Notes: generated by a model not told the origin, from the sequence alone. A DNA stretch of 63,021 nt from Chloroflexota bacterium (GCA_021325095.1 JAJPHV010000111.1:1-63021); one strand, 5' to 3'; counted from the stretch's first letter, positions 33,439 to 42,291 are shown. A program made the numbers and translations.

Positions 33439-34210
33439 AGATGGCCCTTTCTGCCTGTTCGACCAGCTTGTGACCGTCGGCTGCGGCCTGGCTGGTCGGG
33501 TCGAACGTAAACACGCTGAGTTGCTTTCGGGCTGCCTCTGTCCAGATGGTGCGCTGAGGCAGTGGCTCCCAGACCAGACCAGGGAAGGCGGCCTTGAGGT
33601 CTTTCAGGTTGTCCTCGTGTTCTTTGGTGTGGCGGTACAGGGTTGGGACAATCCCCAGCGTCTTGAACGCAGCCATGTTCTTGCTGTTGCGCACCTTGTT
33701 GGCCTCTTCGCGGTGGCGCAGGCTTTCGATCAGTCCATCGAAGGCCAGTGCCTCACAGGTGGTCGGGTAAATGATGCCGTCCGTTGCCAGGTAGATGCTG
33801 CCGTGCAGCAGGCTTGGCGTGGGGCTGGTGTCGATGATGATCAGCTCCATCGTGCCCTCTAGCTCCTGGAGGCGGTTTGTTATGGCGAAGACATCGCTGA
33901 TGCTGCTGGCAATGTTGCGTGTTTCCACGTTGCCGGGCAGCAGGTATAGGCGTGAGGGCTGCTGCGGGTTGGCATTGTAATACTTGCTCGGAACCTGCAT
34001 GATGACCTCATGCCAGGCAGCATCTCTGATCAGCAGATCGTAGATGCCCGGCCTTTTCTTTGCGCCGACGGCGATAGTAGCGTTGGCCTGCGGGTCGGCA
34101 TCGACCAGAAGGACCTGATGGCCTCTGGCGGCCATGCCGGCAGCGAGGGTGGTGGCGAGGGTGGTTTTGCCTACGCCGCCCTTCTCATTGGCAAGGGTGA
34201 TGATCGTCAT
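33419..34210 (-). CDS. ParA-family partition ATPase
   Basis: 263 residues starting MTIITLANEKGGVGKTTLA at 34210. It has a deviant Walker A (KGGVGKTT), VLLVDADPQANAT and Walker B-like LIIIDTSPTPSL. The open frame extends upstream to 34429, but that part is antisense-like and overlaps the next gene, so 34210 is chosen, with GAGGCG nearby. Together with the ParB-like protein it forms a type I partition module. Confidence 0.9.
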   Translation of the reverse strand: MTIITLANEKGGVGKTTLATTLAAGMAARGHQVLLVDADPQANATIAVGAKKRPGIYDLLIRDAAWHEVIMQVPSKYYNANPQQPSRLYLLPGNVETRNIASSISDVFAITNRLQELEGTMELIIIDTSPTPSLLHGSIYLATDGIIYPTTCEALAFDGLIESLRHREEANKVRNSKNMAAFKTLGIVPTLYRHTKEHEDNLKDLKAAFPGLVWEPLPQRTIWTEAARKQLSVFTFDPTSQAAADGHKLVEQAERAIYAIASA

Positions 34211-34224
34211 GAGTTCGCCTCGAT

Positions 34225-35115
34225 TCAGGTAATGCCTGGGAGAGTGTGTTCCCAATGGCGGAGCATCAGATCGTCGTTCCAATGGGTTTTCTGCTGGCGG
34301 GAATCCCAGCGAATCTGTGCCTCCGTCCGCAGGGTCGGACAATTCAGTATGCCCCGCTCCGGCGGCCAGGTCGCTTCCATCTCGACCACCCTGGGAGACG
34401 GCTCCGGCTGCGATTTCTCCGCCGTCCATTCGGCCAGATCAGCCTCGACTTGCGCCGTGTAGCGTTCCTCCTGTTCGCGCAGCACCAGGCGCAGCGCCTT
34501 GACCTTGCCAAGATGCTCACGCACGTCGCGCAGCGTCGGCAGTTCGCCCTTGCGGCCCCGCCAGTCCTCGACCAGCCACCACTGGTTGTGCCAGTAGACC
34601 AGGTCTTCGACGAGATACCCGCCGCGCACAATCAGATCGGCGGTGCGGCGCAGTTCGCGCTCGTTCAGGGCCGGGTCGATGCCGCAGGTGGTGGCAAGGG
34701 CCGGGATCATCTCGGCCATGCGCCGGTCATAATCGCGCTGCGTCTCCCCCTGTATTAGTGAGTCTTGATCTTGATTCAGATCAAAAGACTCTAATACAGG
34801 GGCAGCATTTCGCTTTTTGCGCGGCTTTGGGCGCTCAAATGTAGCAGCCAGGGCCGGAGCCAATAAAGGCACTTGCTGGCGCACACTGTCCAGGTCGCCG
34901 CGCAATATGGCGTCGTACAGGCGGATCGCAGCGGCAACGTTTCTGGCCCCGTCTCCGCTAACATTCCAATTCTCGACAATCCGCTCCACATCTGTATCGC
35001 GGGGGTTGAGCCGTATTTCTTTGCGGTACTTCGTCCGTTTGGCCGACTCATTGTCGGCCTTTCCGCCTGGACCGGCGACGGCCTGGATCGTTGGTGATTG
35101 CTGATCGGTTTGCAT
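34225..35115 (-). CDS. Unknown protein of the ParA/ParB module, with a motif shared with the neighbouring gene
   Basis: 296 residues, hydrophilic, no family recognised. Residues 30-80 contain VERIVENWNVSGDGARNVAA then AIRLYDAILRGDLDSVRQ. The neighbouring protein (35170-35946) ends with the closely similar VEPILERWRKDG and AVRLLDALDRGDIDDVRP. The second half is rich in charged helices (LGKVKALRLVLREQEERYTA). A 56-bp inverted repeat (34747-34802) is embedded in its coding sequence. A replication or partition accessory role is possible but not shown. Confidence 0.6.
   Translation of the reverse strand: MQTDQQSPTIQAVAGPGGKADNESAKRTKYRKEIRLNPRDTDVERIVENWNVSGDGARNVAAAIRLYDAILRGDLDSVRQQVPLLAPALAATFERPKPRKKRNAAPVLESFDLNQDQDSLIQGETQRDYDRRMAEMIPALATTCGIDPALNERELRRTADLIVRGGYLVEDLVYWHNQWWLVEDWRGRKGELPTLRDVREHLGKVKALRLVLREQEERYTAQVEADLAEWTAEKSQPEPSPRVVEMEATWPPERGILNCPTLRTEAQIRWDSRQQKTHWNDDLMLRHWEHTLPGIT
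34747..34802. repeat. Long inverted repeat inside a coding sequence
   Basis: CCCCTGTATTAG at 34747-34758 pairs perfectly with CTAATACAGGGG at 34791-34802. The inner arms AGTCTTGATCT and AGATCAAAAGACT continue the pairing with a 2-base offset around a 6-base centre. Arms of about 25 bases make a strong cruciform or hairpin. Locally AT-rich against GC-rich surroundings. Confidence 0.85.
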
Positions 35116-35169
35116 TTTCTGGCGACTCCCTGTCGCAAATTAGGCCTATTTCGGATTGCGAAATGGTGG

Positions 35170-35946
35170 TTAGTCTTCGTCGTCCGGGGAATCCCAATCG
35201 GAGACAAGGCCAATCCCGGTCAATAGACCGTCAAGGAACTGGCTAATTGGGCGCACGTCATCTATATCGCCCCGATCCAGGGCATCCAGCAGCCGAACAG
35301 CCCGGGAAATCTTCTCGGCAGCAACGCCATCCTTTCGCCACCGTTCCAATATCGGCTCTACAGCGGAGTCGGCAGCGCCAAGACGCACTTTTAATTTCGG
35401 GCAGTAGTTTTTTCCCAGCCGCTGGACGGGGGTTTCTGTTGTGCCGGGGTCAGGCGGCGCACTGATATTTGCTATGCTATCCATGTCGATTTCGACAATG
35501 GCATAGCCAAATTCGTCGTAAGCCCTGATCGCATCCTGGGTCAGTGTTCCCTTTAGGCCAGCGAGGATCACCTGTGCGTCTCGGCTGTAAGCCAGCCTGC
35601 AGGCTTCATGCTGTCCGATGATTCGGAGGTGGCTCTTGCCGAGATTGATTTTGGCTTCAACGATAAACAGCCGCTGATCCTTGCGTGCAACGAAGTCAAG
35701 GTAAACGCCAAAATTGGCATGAACCTCATGCTGGATGTCTGCGTAGCCGCTATCAGCCGACCATTGTTGGACGGCAGGGGGAAGGTGTTTGCGCTCATTA
35801 AGAAGGGATATCTGGCGCGAGAAATCGCGCCGGGGTAGATTCGACACAGGGTTTCTTTGTGCCTCCCGCACATTGAAATCCAGGAATTGGTGGGCGTCGC
35901 AAGCGTCTGCCAGTTCCGCATTATTTGTCCCGATATTAAAGCACAT
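35170..35946 (-). CDS. Possible PD-(D/E)xK-fold nuclease-like protein
   Basis: About 258 residues from the ATG at 35946, preceded by GGGAG; the frame is open to 36018. The centre reads NFGVYLDFVARKDQRLFIVE followed by AKINLGKSH. An Asp on one strand and Glu-x-Lys on the next is the arrangement of PD-(D/E)xK nucleases. The C-terminal 70 residues share the VExIxExW...RLxDAxxRGDxDxVR pattern with the next gene's product. It could be a restriction-type or Holliday-junction-type enzyme. The fold is inference. Confidence 0.55.
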   Translation of the reverse strand: MCFNIGTNNAELADACDAHQFLDFNVREAQRNPVSNLPRRDFSRQISLLNERKHLPPAVQQWSADSGYADIQHEVHANFGVYLDFVARKDQRLFIVEAKINLGKSHLRIIGQHEACRLAYSRDAQVILAGLKGTLTQDAIRAYDEFGYAIVEIDMDSIANISAPPDPGTTETPVQRLGKNYCPKLKVRLGAADSAVEPILERWRKDGVAAEKISRAVRLLDALDRGDIDDVRPISQFLDGLLTGIGLVSDWDSPDDED

Positions 35947-36067
35947 TTGCGATAATTCTCCCGTTTTTAGGGTATGCTCACACTCATATCGAACGATATT
36001 GCGTCCAGCCAACCACACCCATACGCAATGTATCCGGTGTCCTGGCAGTGGGCGTAACGCATAGTCA

Positions 36068-36388
36068 CTATTGCCCGCCTTGAAGCATCAAAGGCGGCAC
36101 AAGTTCAAGGAAGTCCTCAGCCGTCGCCTCGCCCGCCGTCCCAGCATCAGGTAGGTCATAAGCGCGCCCCAAATCCCTGAAGGCCTGGCGCTGACTACTC
36201 CGCGCTTCACGTCGTGATGGAGGGCTGTGGTGGGCCTGGTTGAAGACAGGCCAGGGCAGGCGGTAGGCTTCGGGGCCGATCTCAAGGGCCAATATGAAGG
36301 CCGAGCGGCCACTGGCATCAGCGCCGTATGCCCCACCCTGTACCTCGCTGCCCACACTGGCTCCTCCCTCCTGGCGTGCGATCCACAC
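36068..36388 (-). CDS. Unknown protein (106 residues)
   Basis: Starts at GTG 36388 in a TAGTG overlap with the stop of the preceding small gene. It reads MWIARQEGGASVGSEV then FILALEIGPEAYRLPWPVFN, and ends EDFLELVPPLML. No family recognised. Overlapping signals and reasonable composition argue that it is real. Confidence 0.45.
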   Translation of the reverse strand: MWIARQEGGASVGSEVQGGAYGADASGRSAFILALEIGPEAYRLPWPVFNQAHHSPPSRREARSSQRQAFRDLGRAYDLPDAGTAGEATAEDFLELVPPLMLQGGQ

Positions 36389-36597
36389 TATCGACGGCGG
36401 ACTGTGACGTCGGGAAACAGGGCACGTTTTCGGCGTAGACGGTTGGCATCAGCCAATTTCACTCCGGGCAGCGCCATCTGCTCCGTCGCCGTCATTTCGA
36501 CGACGGCCCAGGCCCCGCGTGTAGCGCAGAAGTACGCCAGGTCTTGCTCCTCAAAATAACGCCCGCAGCGCGAGCACTGAAAGAGCGTCGATTCCAG
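36388..36597 (-). CDS. Small zinc-ribbon-like protein, start uncertain
   Basis: About 70 codons reading LFQCSRCGRYFEEQDLAYFC then GAWAVVEMTATEQMALPGVK, ending in a basic tail. The CxxC plus a later Cys suggests a small metal-binding domain. No ATG, GTG or TTG precedes the CxxC. A CTG at 36597, 6 bases after GGAG, is the only candidate start, so a frameshift or an upstream fusion is possible. The region 36598-36836 upstream holds no gene I can support. Confidence 0.35.
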   Translation of the reverse strand: MESTLFQCSRCGRYFEEQDLAYFCATRGAWAVVEMTATEQMALPGVKLADANRLRRKRALFPDVTVRRR

Positions 36598-36836
36598 GTC
36601 TCACTCCTACTGTCCCGACGGCGCGGTCATCACATTGGAGTCCGGATAGCGACAGCGCTGCTGTTGTGACTGCTCGAGGTAGTCATTCGGTATGCCGTCC
36701 TCAAAACCTCCTTCTGTTTCGGTGCATCACATGCAACTTCACGCTGCCCGCCACTGTACTGCCGGGGCCTGCTGCTCGGCCAAGCGCTACTCATCGGTAC
36801 TGTGGAGAGGGGCCAGGTCGCTCTCAGCAATCGTTG

Positions 36837-37634
36837 TTAGCCCAATGCCCCTTGCGCCCGAAGATCAGCCGTGACCCGGTCTATCTCTTCTTTGCGCAGC
36901 GCTGCTATCAGCGCTTCTGTGGCGGGTGGTGGCGGCGGAAGGATCGCGGCCTTTTCATCTTCTCCCTGGCGCTTTGGCGTGATGTTGGGCAGCTTGTAGG
37001 CTTCCAATTTGGTGCGGTGTCGAACGTCGATTGGGTAGGTATCGAGCCAATCCCGAACCGATCTGGTGGCCGTCCACCTGGGAATGAAATAGATCGGCGC
37101 GGGCGCTGGCAACTTGATAGCGGGTGCGCTGGATGGGAGCGGCCAATGGGCACGCCTTCGCTTGTTGTAGGCTGCCAGTCGCCGCAAAAGCAAGCGAAGC
37201 TGCTCCGCCCTTTCCGCCAGCGTGGAGGTGGTCAGGGCGGGCAACAACAGGGGCGTGGCCCCTGGAGGAGTAGATGGCGCGACGGGCCAGCGCAGGGCGG
37301 ATTCCTGCGCATAGCCATCCCCGCCGTCGGCGTACCATTCAGTGTCGCCGAGTCGCCGCGCCATTAGTGCCCTGATTTTGTCCAGGTATTTATCTGCCGC
37401 TTCCTCCGAATCAAGGTAGGCGCGAATGCCCCCGGCGCGGCGGATCAGTTCGTCGGCCTGGGCCACTGACCAGACGCCGGGCAGCAGCCAACCCCGCCAG
37501 GCGGTTGTATTCGCGTCCGGCTGTGCGCCGCCAAAGGCACTGCTCACGGCCCAGGTTGTGTTCAGCCAGGCCGCGCCTGCGATGAGAATGACAAAGAGGT
37601 GGCGGGCCAATTGCACGAGAAAACGTCTGAACAT
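36837..37634 (-). CDS. Unknown membrane-anchored or exported protein
   Basis: 265 residues. The N-terminus MFRRFLVQLARHLFVILIAG then AAWLNTTW is a signal peptide or single membrane anchor. The rest is soluble, with a basic helix (LRLLLRRLAAYNKRRRAHW) and a Pro run (ILPPPPPATEAL) before a C-terminal helix. No family recognised. It is the first gene of the minus-strand block and could be a conjugation or partition accessory protein. Confidence 0.5.
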   Translation of the reverse strand: MFRRFLVQLARHLFVILIAGAAWLNTTWAVSSAFGGAQPDANTTAWRGWLLPGVWSVAQADELIRRAGGIRAYLDSEEAADKYLDKIRALMARRLGDTEWYADGGDGYAQESALRWPVAPSTPPGATPLLLPALTTSTLAERAEQLRLLLRRLAAYNKRRRAHWPLPSSAPAIKLPAPAPIYFIPRWTATRSVRDWLDTYPIDVRHRTKLEAYKLPNITPKRQGEDEKAAILPPPPPATEALIAALRKEEIDRVTADLRAQGALG

Positions 37635-37752
37635 GGTACACTCCCTCCAGGATGATCCGATCCTCTGGTGCGACTGTCCGTTCGGGCGCGATTGTCGGTT
37701 ACAACGCCCTTCTCGTGACAGTCACGGTCACATCTCAAGTGGTTAGCGTACC

Positions 37753-37908
37753 TACGTTTACAAAGACCGCTTTGCCAGCGAACGCACCTTCGCCTGGATC
37801 GACAAGTTCCGCGCGCTGTTAGTCCGCTTTGACATCAAGAAAATCTACTTCATGGGTAGCCATTTCCTGGCCTTTACCCTCATCAATCTGCGGAATGTCC
37901 TCACATGA
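37753..37908 (+). pseudogene. C-terminal remnant of an IS5-type transposase
   Basis: The frame reads YVYKDRFASERTFAWIDKFR, then ALLVRFD and SHFLAFTLINLRNVLT and a stop. ERTFAWIDKFRALLVRFD is the conserved Glu-containing end of IS5-type transposases. The N-terminal three quarters are missing. It marks the edge between the ParA/ParB block and the next genes. Confidence 0.75.
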
Positions 37909-37946
37909 AAAGTTTCAATCAGTTCATCATTCCACAAGGAGCTGAT

Positions 37947-38648
37947 ATGTCTGCATCGTCTGTACAAGAAGCCGCCGTGATCAAACCAAGCGCGAGGGTT
38001 GACATCGTGTCCTGGGCTGGCCTTGCGCTCGCCATTGGCGCTTTTGGCGTCGTTGTGAGCAGTATTTTTTATGCGCTCTCCCCTGTCTCAGCCGCATTGC
38101 CGATTCCCAACCCTTCAGTGACGGATGCGCTCAACGGGATGATCGCGGGGCGTGCCACTATGATCAGCGCAGGGATCATTGGAATCCTCTCCGACGTAAT
38201 TCTAGCGGGAGGCACCCTCCTGCTCATGGCGTTCCGTCCTCCGGCACGTTTGCAAATCGAGCGGGCGGGCTGGGCACTGGTGACCATTAGCGTATTGGCT
38301 TTTGTCATCGTTGACGCTCTGTCCGGCGGTGTGCTGACGCAGGTGGCAGCCCTGGATGGGGCACTGCCGGCGTTCACCGGGTTCAAGTTATTCTTCGACA
38401 CCCTATTCGTTCTGGGGACAATTGTGTTCGGGCTAGGCGTACCACCGATCCTTATGGGCGAAATGAATGCTGACGCGCCTGTACTGGCAAAACCGTTAAT
38501 CTGGATTGGTCTCCTGGCGGCCTGCGCCGGGTTGGCGGCGGGGCTGCTCTATTTTGCGAATGTCAGTCTTCCCCAGGTCATGGGTGGCTCGATTGCCGGA
38601 GGCTCATTGATCTTTGCCATCTATGGCATCCAAATTGCACGCTCATGA
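37947..38648 (+). CDS. DUF4386-like multi-pass membrane protein
   Basis: About 233 residues with six or seven hydrophobic helices (WAGLALAIGAFGVVVSSIFY; VILAGGTLLLMAF; LFFDTLFVLGTIVFGLG; LIWIGLLAACAGLAAGLLYF). AAGGAG at 37936 sets the start at 37947 in preference to the ATG at 37905. The pattern resembles DUF4386 proteins, whose function is unknown. It has no obvious operon partner. Confidence 0.6.
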   Translation: MSASSVQEAAVIKPSARVDIVSWAGLALAIGAFGVVVSSIFYALSPVSAALPIPNPSVTDALNGMIAGRATMISAGIIGILSDVILAGGTLLLMAFRPPARLQIERAGWALVTISVLAFVIVDALSGGVLTQVAALDGALPAFTGFKLFFDTLFVLGTIVFGLGVPPILMGEMNADAPVLAKPLIWIGLLAACAGLAAGLLYFANVSLPQVMGGSIAGGSLIFAIYGIQIARS

Positions 38649-38809
38649 TCACAGCGCACAGCACGGCGGACAAGGCTCTCACGTGGCCGGACTGGTGACA
38701 TCGTGATGCTTCTTCATCGCCAGCGTTGCCTCAACCACAAAGCAAAGGCCGGTCAGAATGTAGACCGGGGCGTGAGCTTCGGGTTCATGCCCCCGCTGAC
38801 CAGAAGTCG

Positions 38810-40102
38810 CTAAATCAGGGCGCCCAACCCGCGCAGCCTGTCCTGAAGTACCGCCACATCCACATCGCGGGGCATGGTCTGGCTGGCAGCGCTCATTGCA
38901 GCAGCGACTCCGGCGGCCTGGCCCATCGCCATGCACTGACCCATCGAACGCACCGAGGCGTGCGCATCATGCGACGCCGATAGGCAGCGCCCGGCCACCA
39001 GCAGTCCATCAACATTTCGCGGCAACAAGCAACGGTACGGGATGCCATAGGTTGCACCGTTGGGCAAATACTCCCAGCGCGTATCGCTTCCGGCGTGATG
39101 ATCCTCGATAGGCGCGCCACAGCGGGCTATCGTGTCGGGAAAATCACGCGCGGAAAGCACATCTTCACGGGTCAGCCAGTAGTCTCCGTGAACGCGGCGG
39201 CTTTCTCGAATCCCGATCTGCGTGCTCAGGTTAATCAGCACCGCATTCTCGTAACCGGGTACACAGTCGTGCAGAAACCGGACATATTCCAGCGCTTGCC
39301 GCCGCCCCTCGATTTCAGATGCCGTCAACTGCTGGGGATCAGTCGCATCGACATCGGCGACGCGGGTCAGGTTGGCTGCCATGACGCCCCGCAGTGGCGT
39401 CACATGGATTGAACCTTCACGGCGTGGCAGCCGATAGCCGTGCTGTACCGCCTCCGACATCATCCGTTCCATCTCGCGCCGCGGCACGTTTTTGGCACGT
39501 TCGCCATCGACATTCGCCACACGAAAGGTTGTGGTGAGCGATTGCATCTTTGCACCGCCAGCCGCGCTGTCGTAGGTAGCCCCGGCGGCTGCGGCCACGT
39601 CGGCATCACCGGAAGCGTCAACCACAGCGCCCGCACGGAACTCGACCAGGCCGTCCTTGCTGCCCGCGACCACACCCACCACCTGGTTTTGCTCCCGGAT
39701 AGCATCCAGGACCAGGGTATGGTAGTGCAGTTGAACACCGGCTTGAAGGGCAAGCTGCTCCCAGATGGTCTTCAACGTTTCGGGATCATAGGTAATGCCG
39801 TCGCCTGCGCCGTAAGTGTTGGGCCGCCGCAGCACCATCTTTCGCTTCTGCAACTCGGCGACCACCTCATCCATAACCCCGCCCACCACTTTGATGGCCT
39901 TCGTGCCTGGCGTATAGAAGCCATAAAATGTGTCGAGTACCTGAGTGGAAATCCCCCCCAAAAACCCGTAGCGCTCGACCAGCGCAACGCGCGCGCCGGA
40001 ACGAGCCGCCGCAAGCGCGGCGCAGCAACCCGCTGATCCGCCGCCGATTACCAGGACATCGCACGACACTTGCCTGCGAATGGCTTTAGAAAAGATGTCC
40101 AT
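38810..40102 (-). CDS. FAD-dependent oxidoreductase
   Basis: 430 residues. The dinucleotide-binding motif VIGGGSAGCCAALAAARSGA lies at residues 18-37, then VERYGFLGGISTQVL, the second FAD motif AVVDASGDADVAAAAGA and a C-terminal FAD segment DGLLVAGRCLSASHDAHASV. This is the FAD_oxidored group often placed in sugar-acid or polyol gene clusters. It is encoded next to the divergent YhfZ-like regulator and presumably oxidises the imported compound or a derivative. The 160 bases downstream contain no supported gene. Confidence 0.85.
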   Translation of the reverse strand: MDIFSKAIRRQVSCDVLVIGGGSAGCCAALAAARSGARVALVERYGFLGGISTQVLDTFYGFYTPGTKAIKVVGGVMDEVVAELQKRKMVLRRPNTYGAGDGITYDPETLKTIWEQLALQAGVQLHYHTLVLDAIREQNQVVGVVAGSKDGLVEFRAGAVVDASGDADVAAAAGATYDSAAGGAKMQSLTTTFRVANVDGERAKNVPRREMERMMSEAVQHGYRLPRREGSIHVTPLRGVMAANLTRVADVDATDPQQLTASEIEGRRQALEYVRFLHDCVPGYENAVLINLSTQIGIRESRRVHGDYWLTREDVLSARDFPDTIARCGAPIEDHHAGSDTRWEYLPNGATYGIPYRCLLPRNVDGLLVAGRCLSASHDAHASVRSMGQCMAMGQAAGVAAAMSAASQTMPRDVDVAVLQDRLRGLGALI

Positions 40103-40141
40103 GTTGCTGCTCCTTACTATTCAGACCGAAAGCCGATGGGG

Positions 40142-41101
40142 CTAGTAACTCGGCAGCCGATTCAAGTCAATCACGTCGCGCTGAATCTGCACAAGCTCGT
40201 CCTGGTTCAACACGGCGCGAAGGACATTGGCGACTGGGAGATTGCCTCGGTTGATCACGATTGCGCCCTCGCTCAGAGCCATCAGCGCAGGCTCCGTCTG
40301 GTAGTCCAGGGCAATAACGCTCAGGTCGCTCAGGTCGGCGGGCAAGTCTTCGCGGCTCCACACCGTGGCGTCGATTTCGCCAGAACGGATCAGTACCGCG
40401 CCGCGCTCATACTCGATCTCAACGAACTCAACCGACTTCCCGCGGCTGAAAGCGCGGATCAGGTAGGTGTGATCGTTGGACTGCAGGTCAACGCCAACGC
40501 GCATACCGTCCTGAATGCCGCTGCTTGTGCCGCGCATCAGCAGCACGTGGTCGGCCATGTAGGTCGCAGGCCCCAGCGAAAACAAGACCGTGATGTCAAA
40601 CCCGTGCGCGTGAGCGGTCTGCGCGGCAAAACTTGATACCAGTGCCCAGTCGAACTGACCCGTCGCCAACGCCTGTAGCCGGTTGACGGCCCCACGCATG
40701 AACCGCAAGCTCAGTTCGACAGGCTGGCGTCCAAACTGAAGCCGTATGCCGGTCGCCAGCCCCGACAGGCGGCGCGAATAAGGCAGGGGCATCGTTCCGA
40801 TAACTGAGCGGCTCTTTGCCAGAGACCACAACAGCGGATAGTGAAGCGACCGGGCAAAAGTTCCTAAGCGTCCTCTGGGGTCGAAGGTTGCACTGCCTAC
40901 CGCCTGGAGATGGTCAAGCGCCGACTGAACCGTACCGACGCTTACCTCCAACCGTGCGGCATATTCCTGCACCGGCAGGAGCCGGTCTCCGGGGGCGCAG
41001 TTTAATAGTTCGCTGGCAAGATTCTTCACCACGCGCCCATATTTGGACAGCAACGGCTGCATTAGCCGAGAAGAGTCGCTTGGGGAATGGAGATCGCGCA
41101 T
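40142..41101 (-). CDS. YhfZ-like transcriptional regulator (GntR-type wHTH plus YhfZ_C ligand domain)
   Basis: About 319 residues. A winged helix appears at the N-terminus (LLPVQEYAARLEVSVGTVQS, then ALDHLQAVG). A periplasmic-binding-like domain with MPLPYSRRLSGLATGI and ERGAVLIRSGEIDATVW follows, as I recall from YhfZ proteins. The frame is open to GTG 41128; ATG 41101 or 41062 are likelier starts, but none has a strong Shine-Dalgarno. It is divergent from a phosphotriesterase-like gene. That pairing also occurs in the enterobacterial yhf cluster, which supports the call. Confidence 0.72.
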   Translation of the reverse strand: MRDLHSPSDSSRLMQPLLSKYGRVVKNLASELLNCAPGDRLLPVQEYAARLEVSVGTVQSALDHLQAVGSATFDPRGRLGTFARSLHYPLLWSLAKSRSVIGTMPLPYSRRLSGLATGIRLQFGRQPVELSLRFMRGAVNRLQALATGQFDWALVSSFAAQTAHAHGFDITVLFSLGPATYMADHVLLMRGTSSGIQDGMRVGVDLQSNDHTYLIRAFSRGKSVEFVEIEYERGAVLIRSGEIDATVWSREDLPADLSDLSVIALDYQTEPALMALSEGAIVINRGNLPVANVLRAVLNQDELVQIQRDVIDLNRLPSY

Positions 41102-41108
41102 CGTATAA

Positions 41109-41127
41109 TTGTTCAAAATAATGAACA
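41109..41127. promoter_or_regulatory. Inverted repeat, probable operator of the divergent promoters
   Basis: TTGTTCA (41109-41115) and TGAACA (41122-41127) are arms around AAATAA, next to the YhfZ-like gene start. On the minus strand it coincides with a possible -35/-10 region. Confidence 0.5.
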
Positions 41128-41182
41128 CAAATCCGATAGTTACTTATAACACAGGTGCTTTGTGGTGTCAACGTGGAGAGGC

Positions 41183-41212
41183 TTGACAGATCGGGGGTTG
41201 CTGGACTATGAT
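41183..41212 (+). promoter_or_regulatory. Promoter of the catabolic operon
   Basis: TTGACA at 41183-41188 and TATGAT at 41207-41212 are 18 bases apart, ahead of the phosphotriesterase-like gene. Confidence 0.6.
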
Positions 41213-41276
41213 TATGTATTGAAATTTTGAATATTTGTTGCCGAACAGGTCGCTTGAAAGACTGACAATTACGATT

Positions 41277-42200
41277 ATGGGCACTATCATGACGGTTCGT
41301 GGCCCCATTCAGCCGGAGCAGCTCGGTGTTTGCTATCCCCACGAACACCTGCTGACACGGCCCCCGGCCAGCGTTACCGATCCCGATCTCACCATCGATA
41401 GCGAGGATGCCGCCGTCCAGGAGTTGGGATATTTCCGCATGGCGGGTGGGCAATCGATTGTGGAAATGACGCCGCCAGACTACGGGCGCAACCCCGAAGG
41501 ATTGAAGCGCATTTCAGAGCGCAGCGGCGTTCACATTATCAGTACAACAGGCTGGCTGAAGGACGCTTACTGCCGTCCCTTTGTGGAATCGCGCAGCGAA
41601 GATGACCTGGCAGAAGAAATGATCCGCGATCTGATGCAGGGGATAGGGCAAAGCGGCGTCCGGGCAGGGGTGATCAAGATTGCGACCAGCCTCAACAAGA
41701 TCACTCCCGCCGAAGAGAAGGTTGCTCATGCGGCGACGCGGGCAGCGCGCGAAACGGGCGCGCCGATCATCACGCACACCGAAGCCGGAACGATGGCGAA
41801 CGAGCAGCTCGATCTGCTGACCTCGGATGGGGTTAAACCTGACCGTATTTGCCTCAGCCATCTGGATCGCCACACAAACTGGGAGGTGCATTATGGTGTG
41901 GTAAGCCGGGGGGCTAACCTGATCTACGATCAGATCAGCAAGGAAAAGTACGTGCCGGATGCGCAGCGCGTTGCCCTGGTGAAGAGGATGGTGCAGGAGG
42001 GCTTCGGCGGCCAGATCATGCTTGCCGGGGATTTCTCACGCAAATCGTATTGGCCCAGCTACGGTATGGGTGGTGGCCCCGGCCTGACCTATATTTTGTG
42101 GCGCTTTGTGCCCTGGCTGCGCGCCGAGGGCCTGAGCGAAGAAGCTATCGAGGGGCTGTTGGTACGCAACCCGGCCCGCTGCTTGCAATGGGCTGACTGA
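41277..42200 (+). CDS. Phosphotriesterase-family (amidohydrolase) protein, probable lactonase or PHP-type hydrolase
   Basis: About 307 residues from ATG 41277 (MGTIMTVRGPIQPEQLG). Metal-binding motifs are visible: YPHEHLL (HxH), GVIKIATSL (bridging Lys), ITHTEAGT, CLSHLDRHTN and LAGDFSRKSYW. Members include lactonases and PHP. The set of HxH, Lys, His, His and Asp looks complete, so it should be a binuclear hydrolase. Next to a kinase, a dehydrogenase and a dehydratase, a sugar-lactone substrate is plausible. It is the first gene of the plus-strand catabolic operon, with a good promoter upstream. Confidence 0.83.
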   Translation: MGTIMTVRGPIQPEQLGVCYPHEHLLTRPPASVTDPDLTIDSEDAAVQELGYFRMAGGQSIVEMTPPDYGRNPEGLKRISERSGVHIISTTGWLKDAYCRPFVESRSEDDLAEEMIRDLMQGIGQSGVRAGVIKIATSLNKITPAEEKVAHAATRAARETGAPIITHTEAGTMANEQLDLLTSDGVKPDRICLSHLDRHTNWEVHYGVVSRGANLIYDQISKEKYVPDAQRVALVKRMVQEGFGGQIMLAGDFSRKSYWPSYGMGGGPGLTYILWRFVPWLRAEGLSEEAIEGLLVRNPARCLQWAD

Positions 42201-42291
42201 GCGCGCTCAACTTATCCGTAGCCTCCCCAAACGGAGGGCATAGAGTGGCCGACAAACCAACTTCGCCTGGACCCTTCGAAGGGATTGCCTT

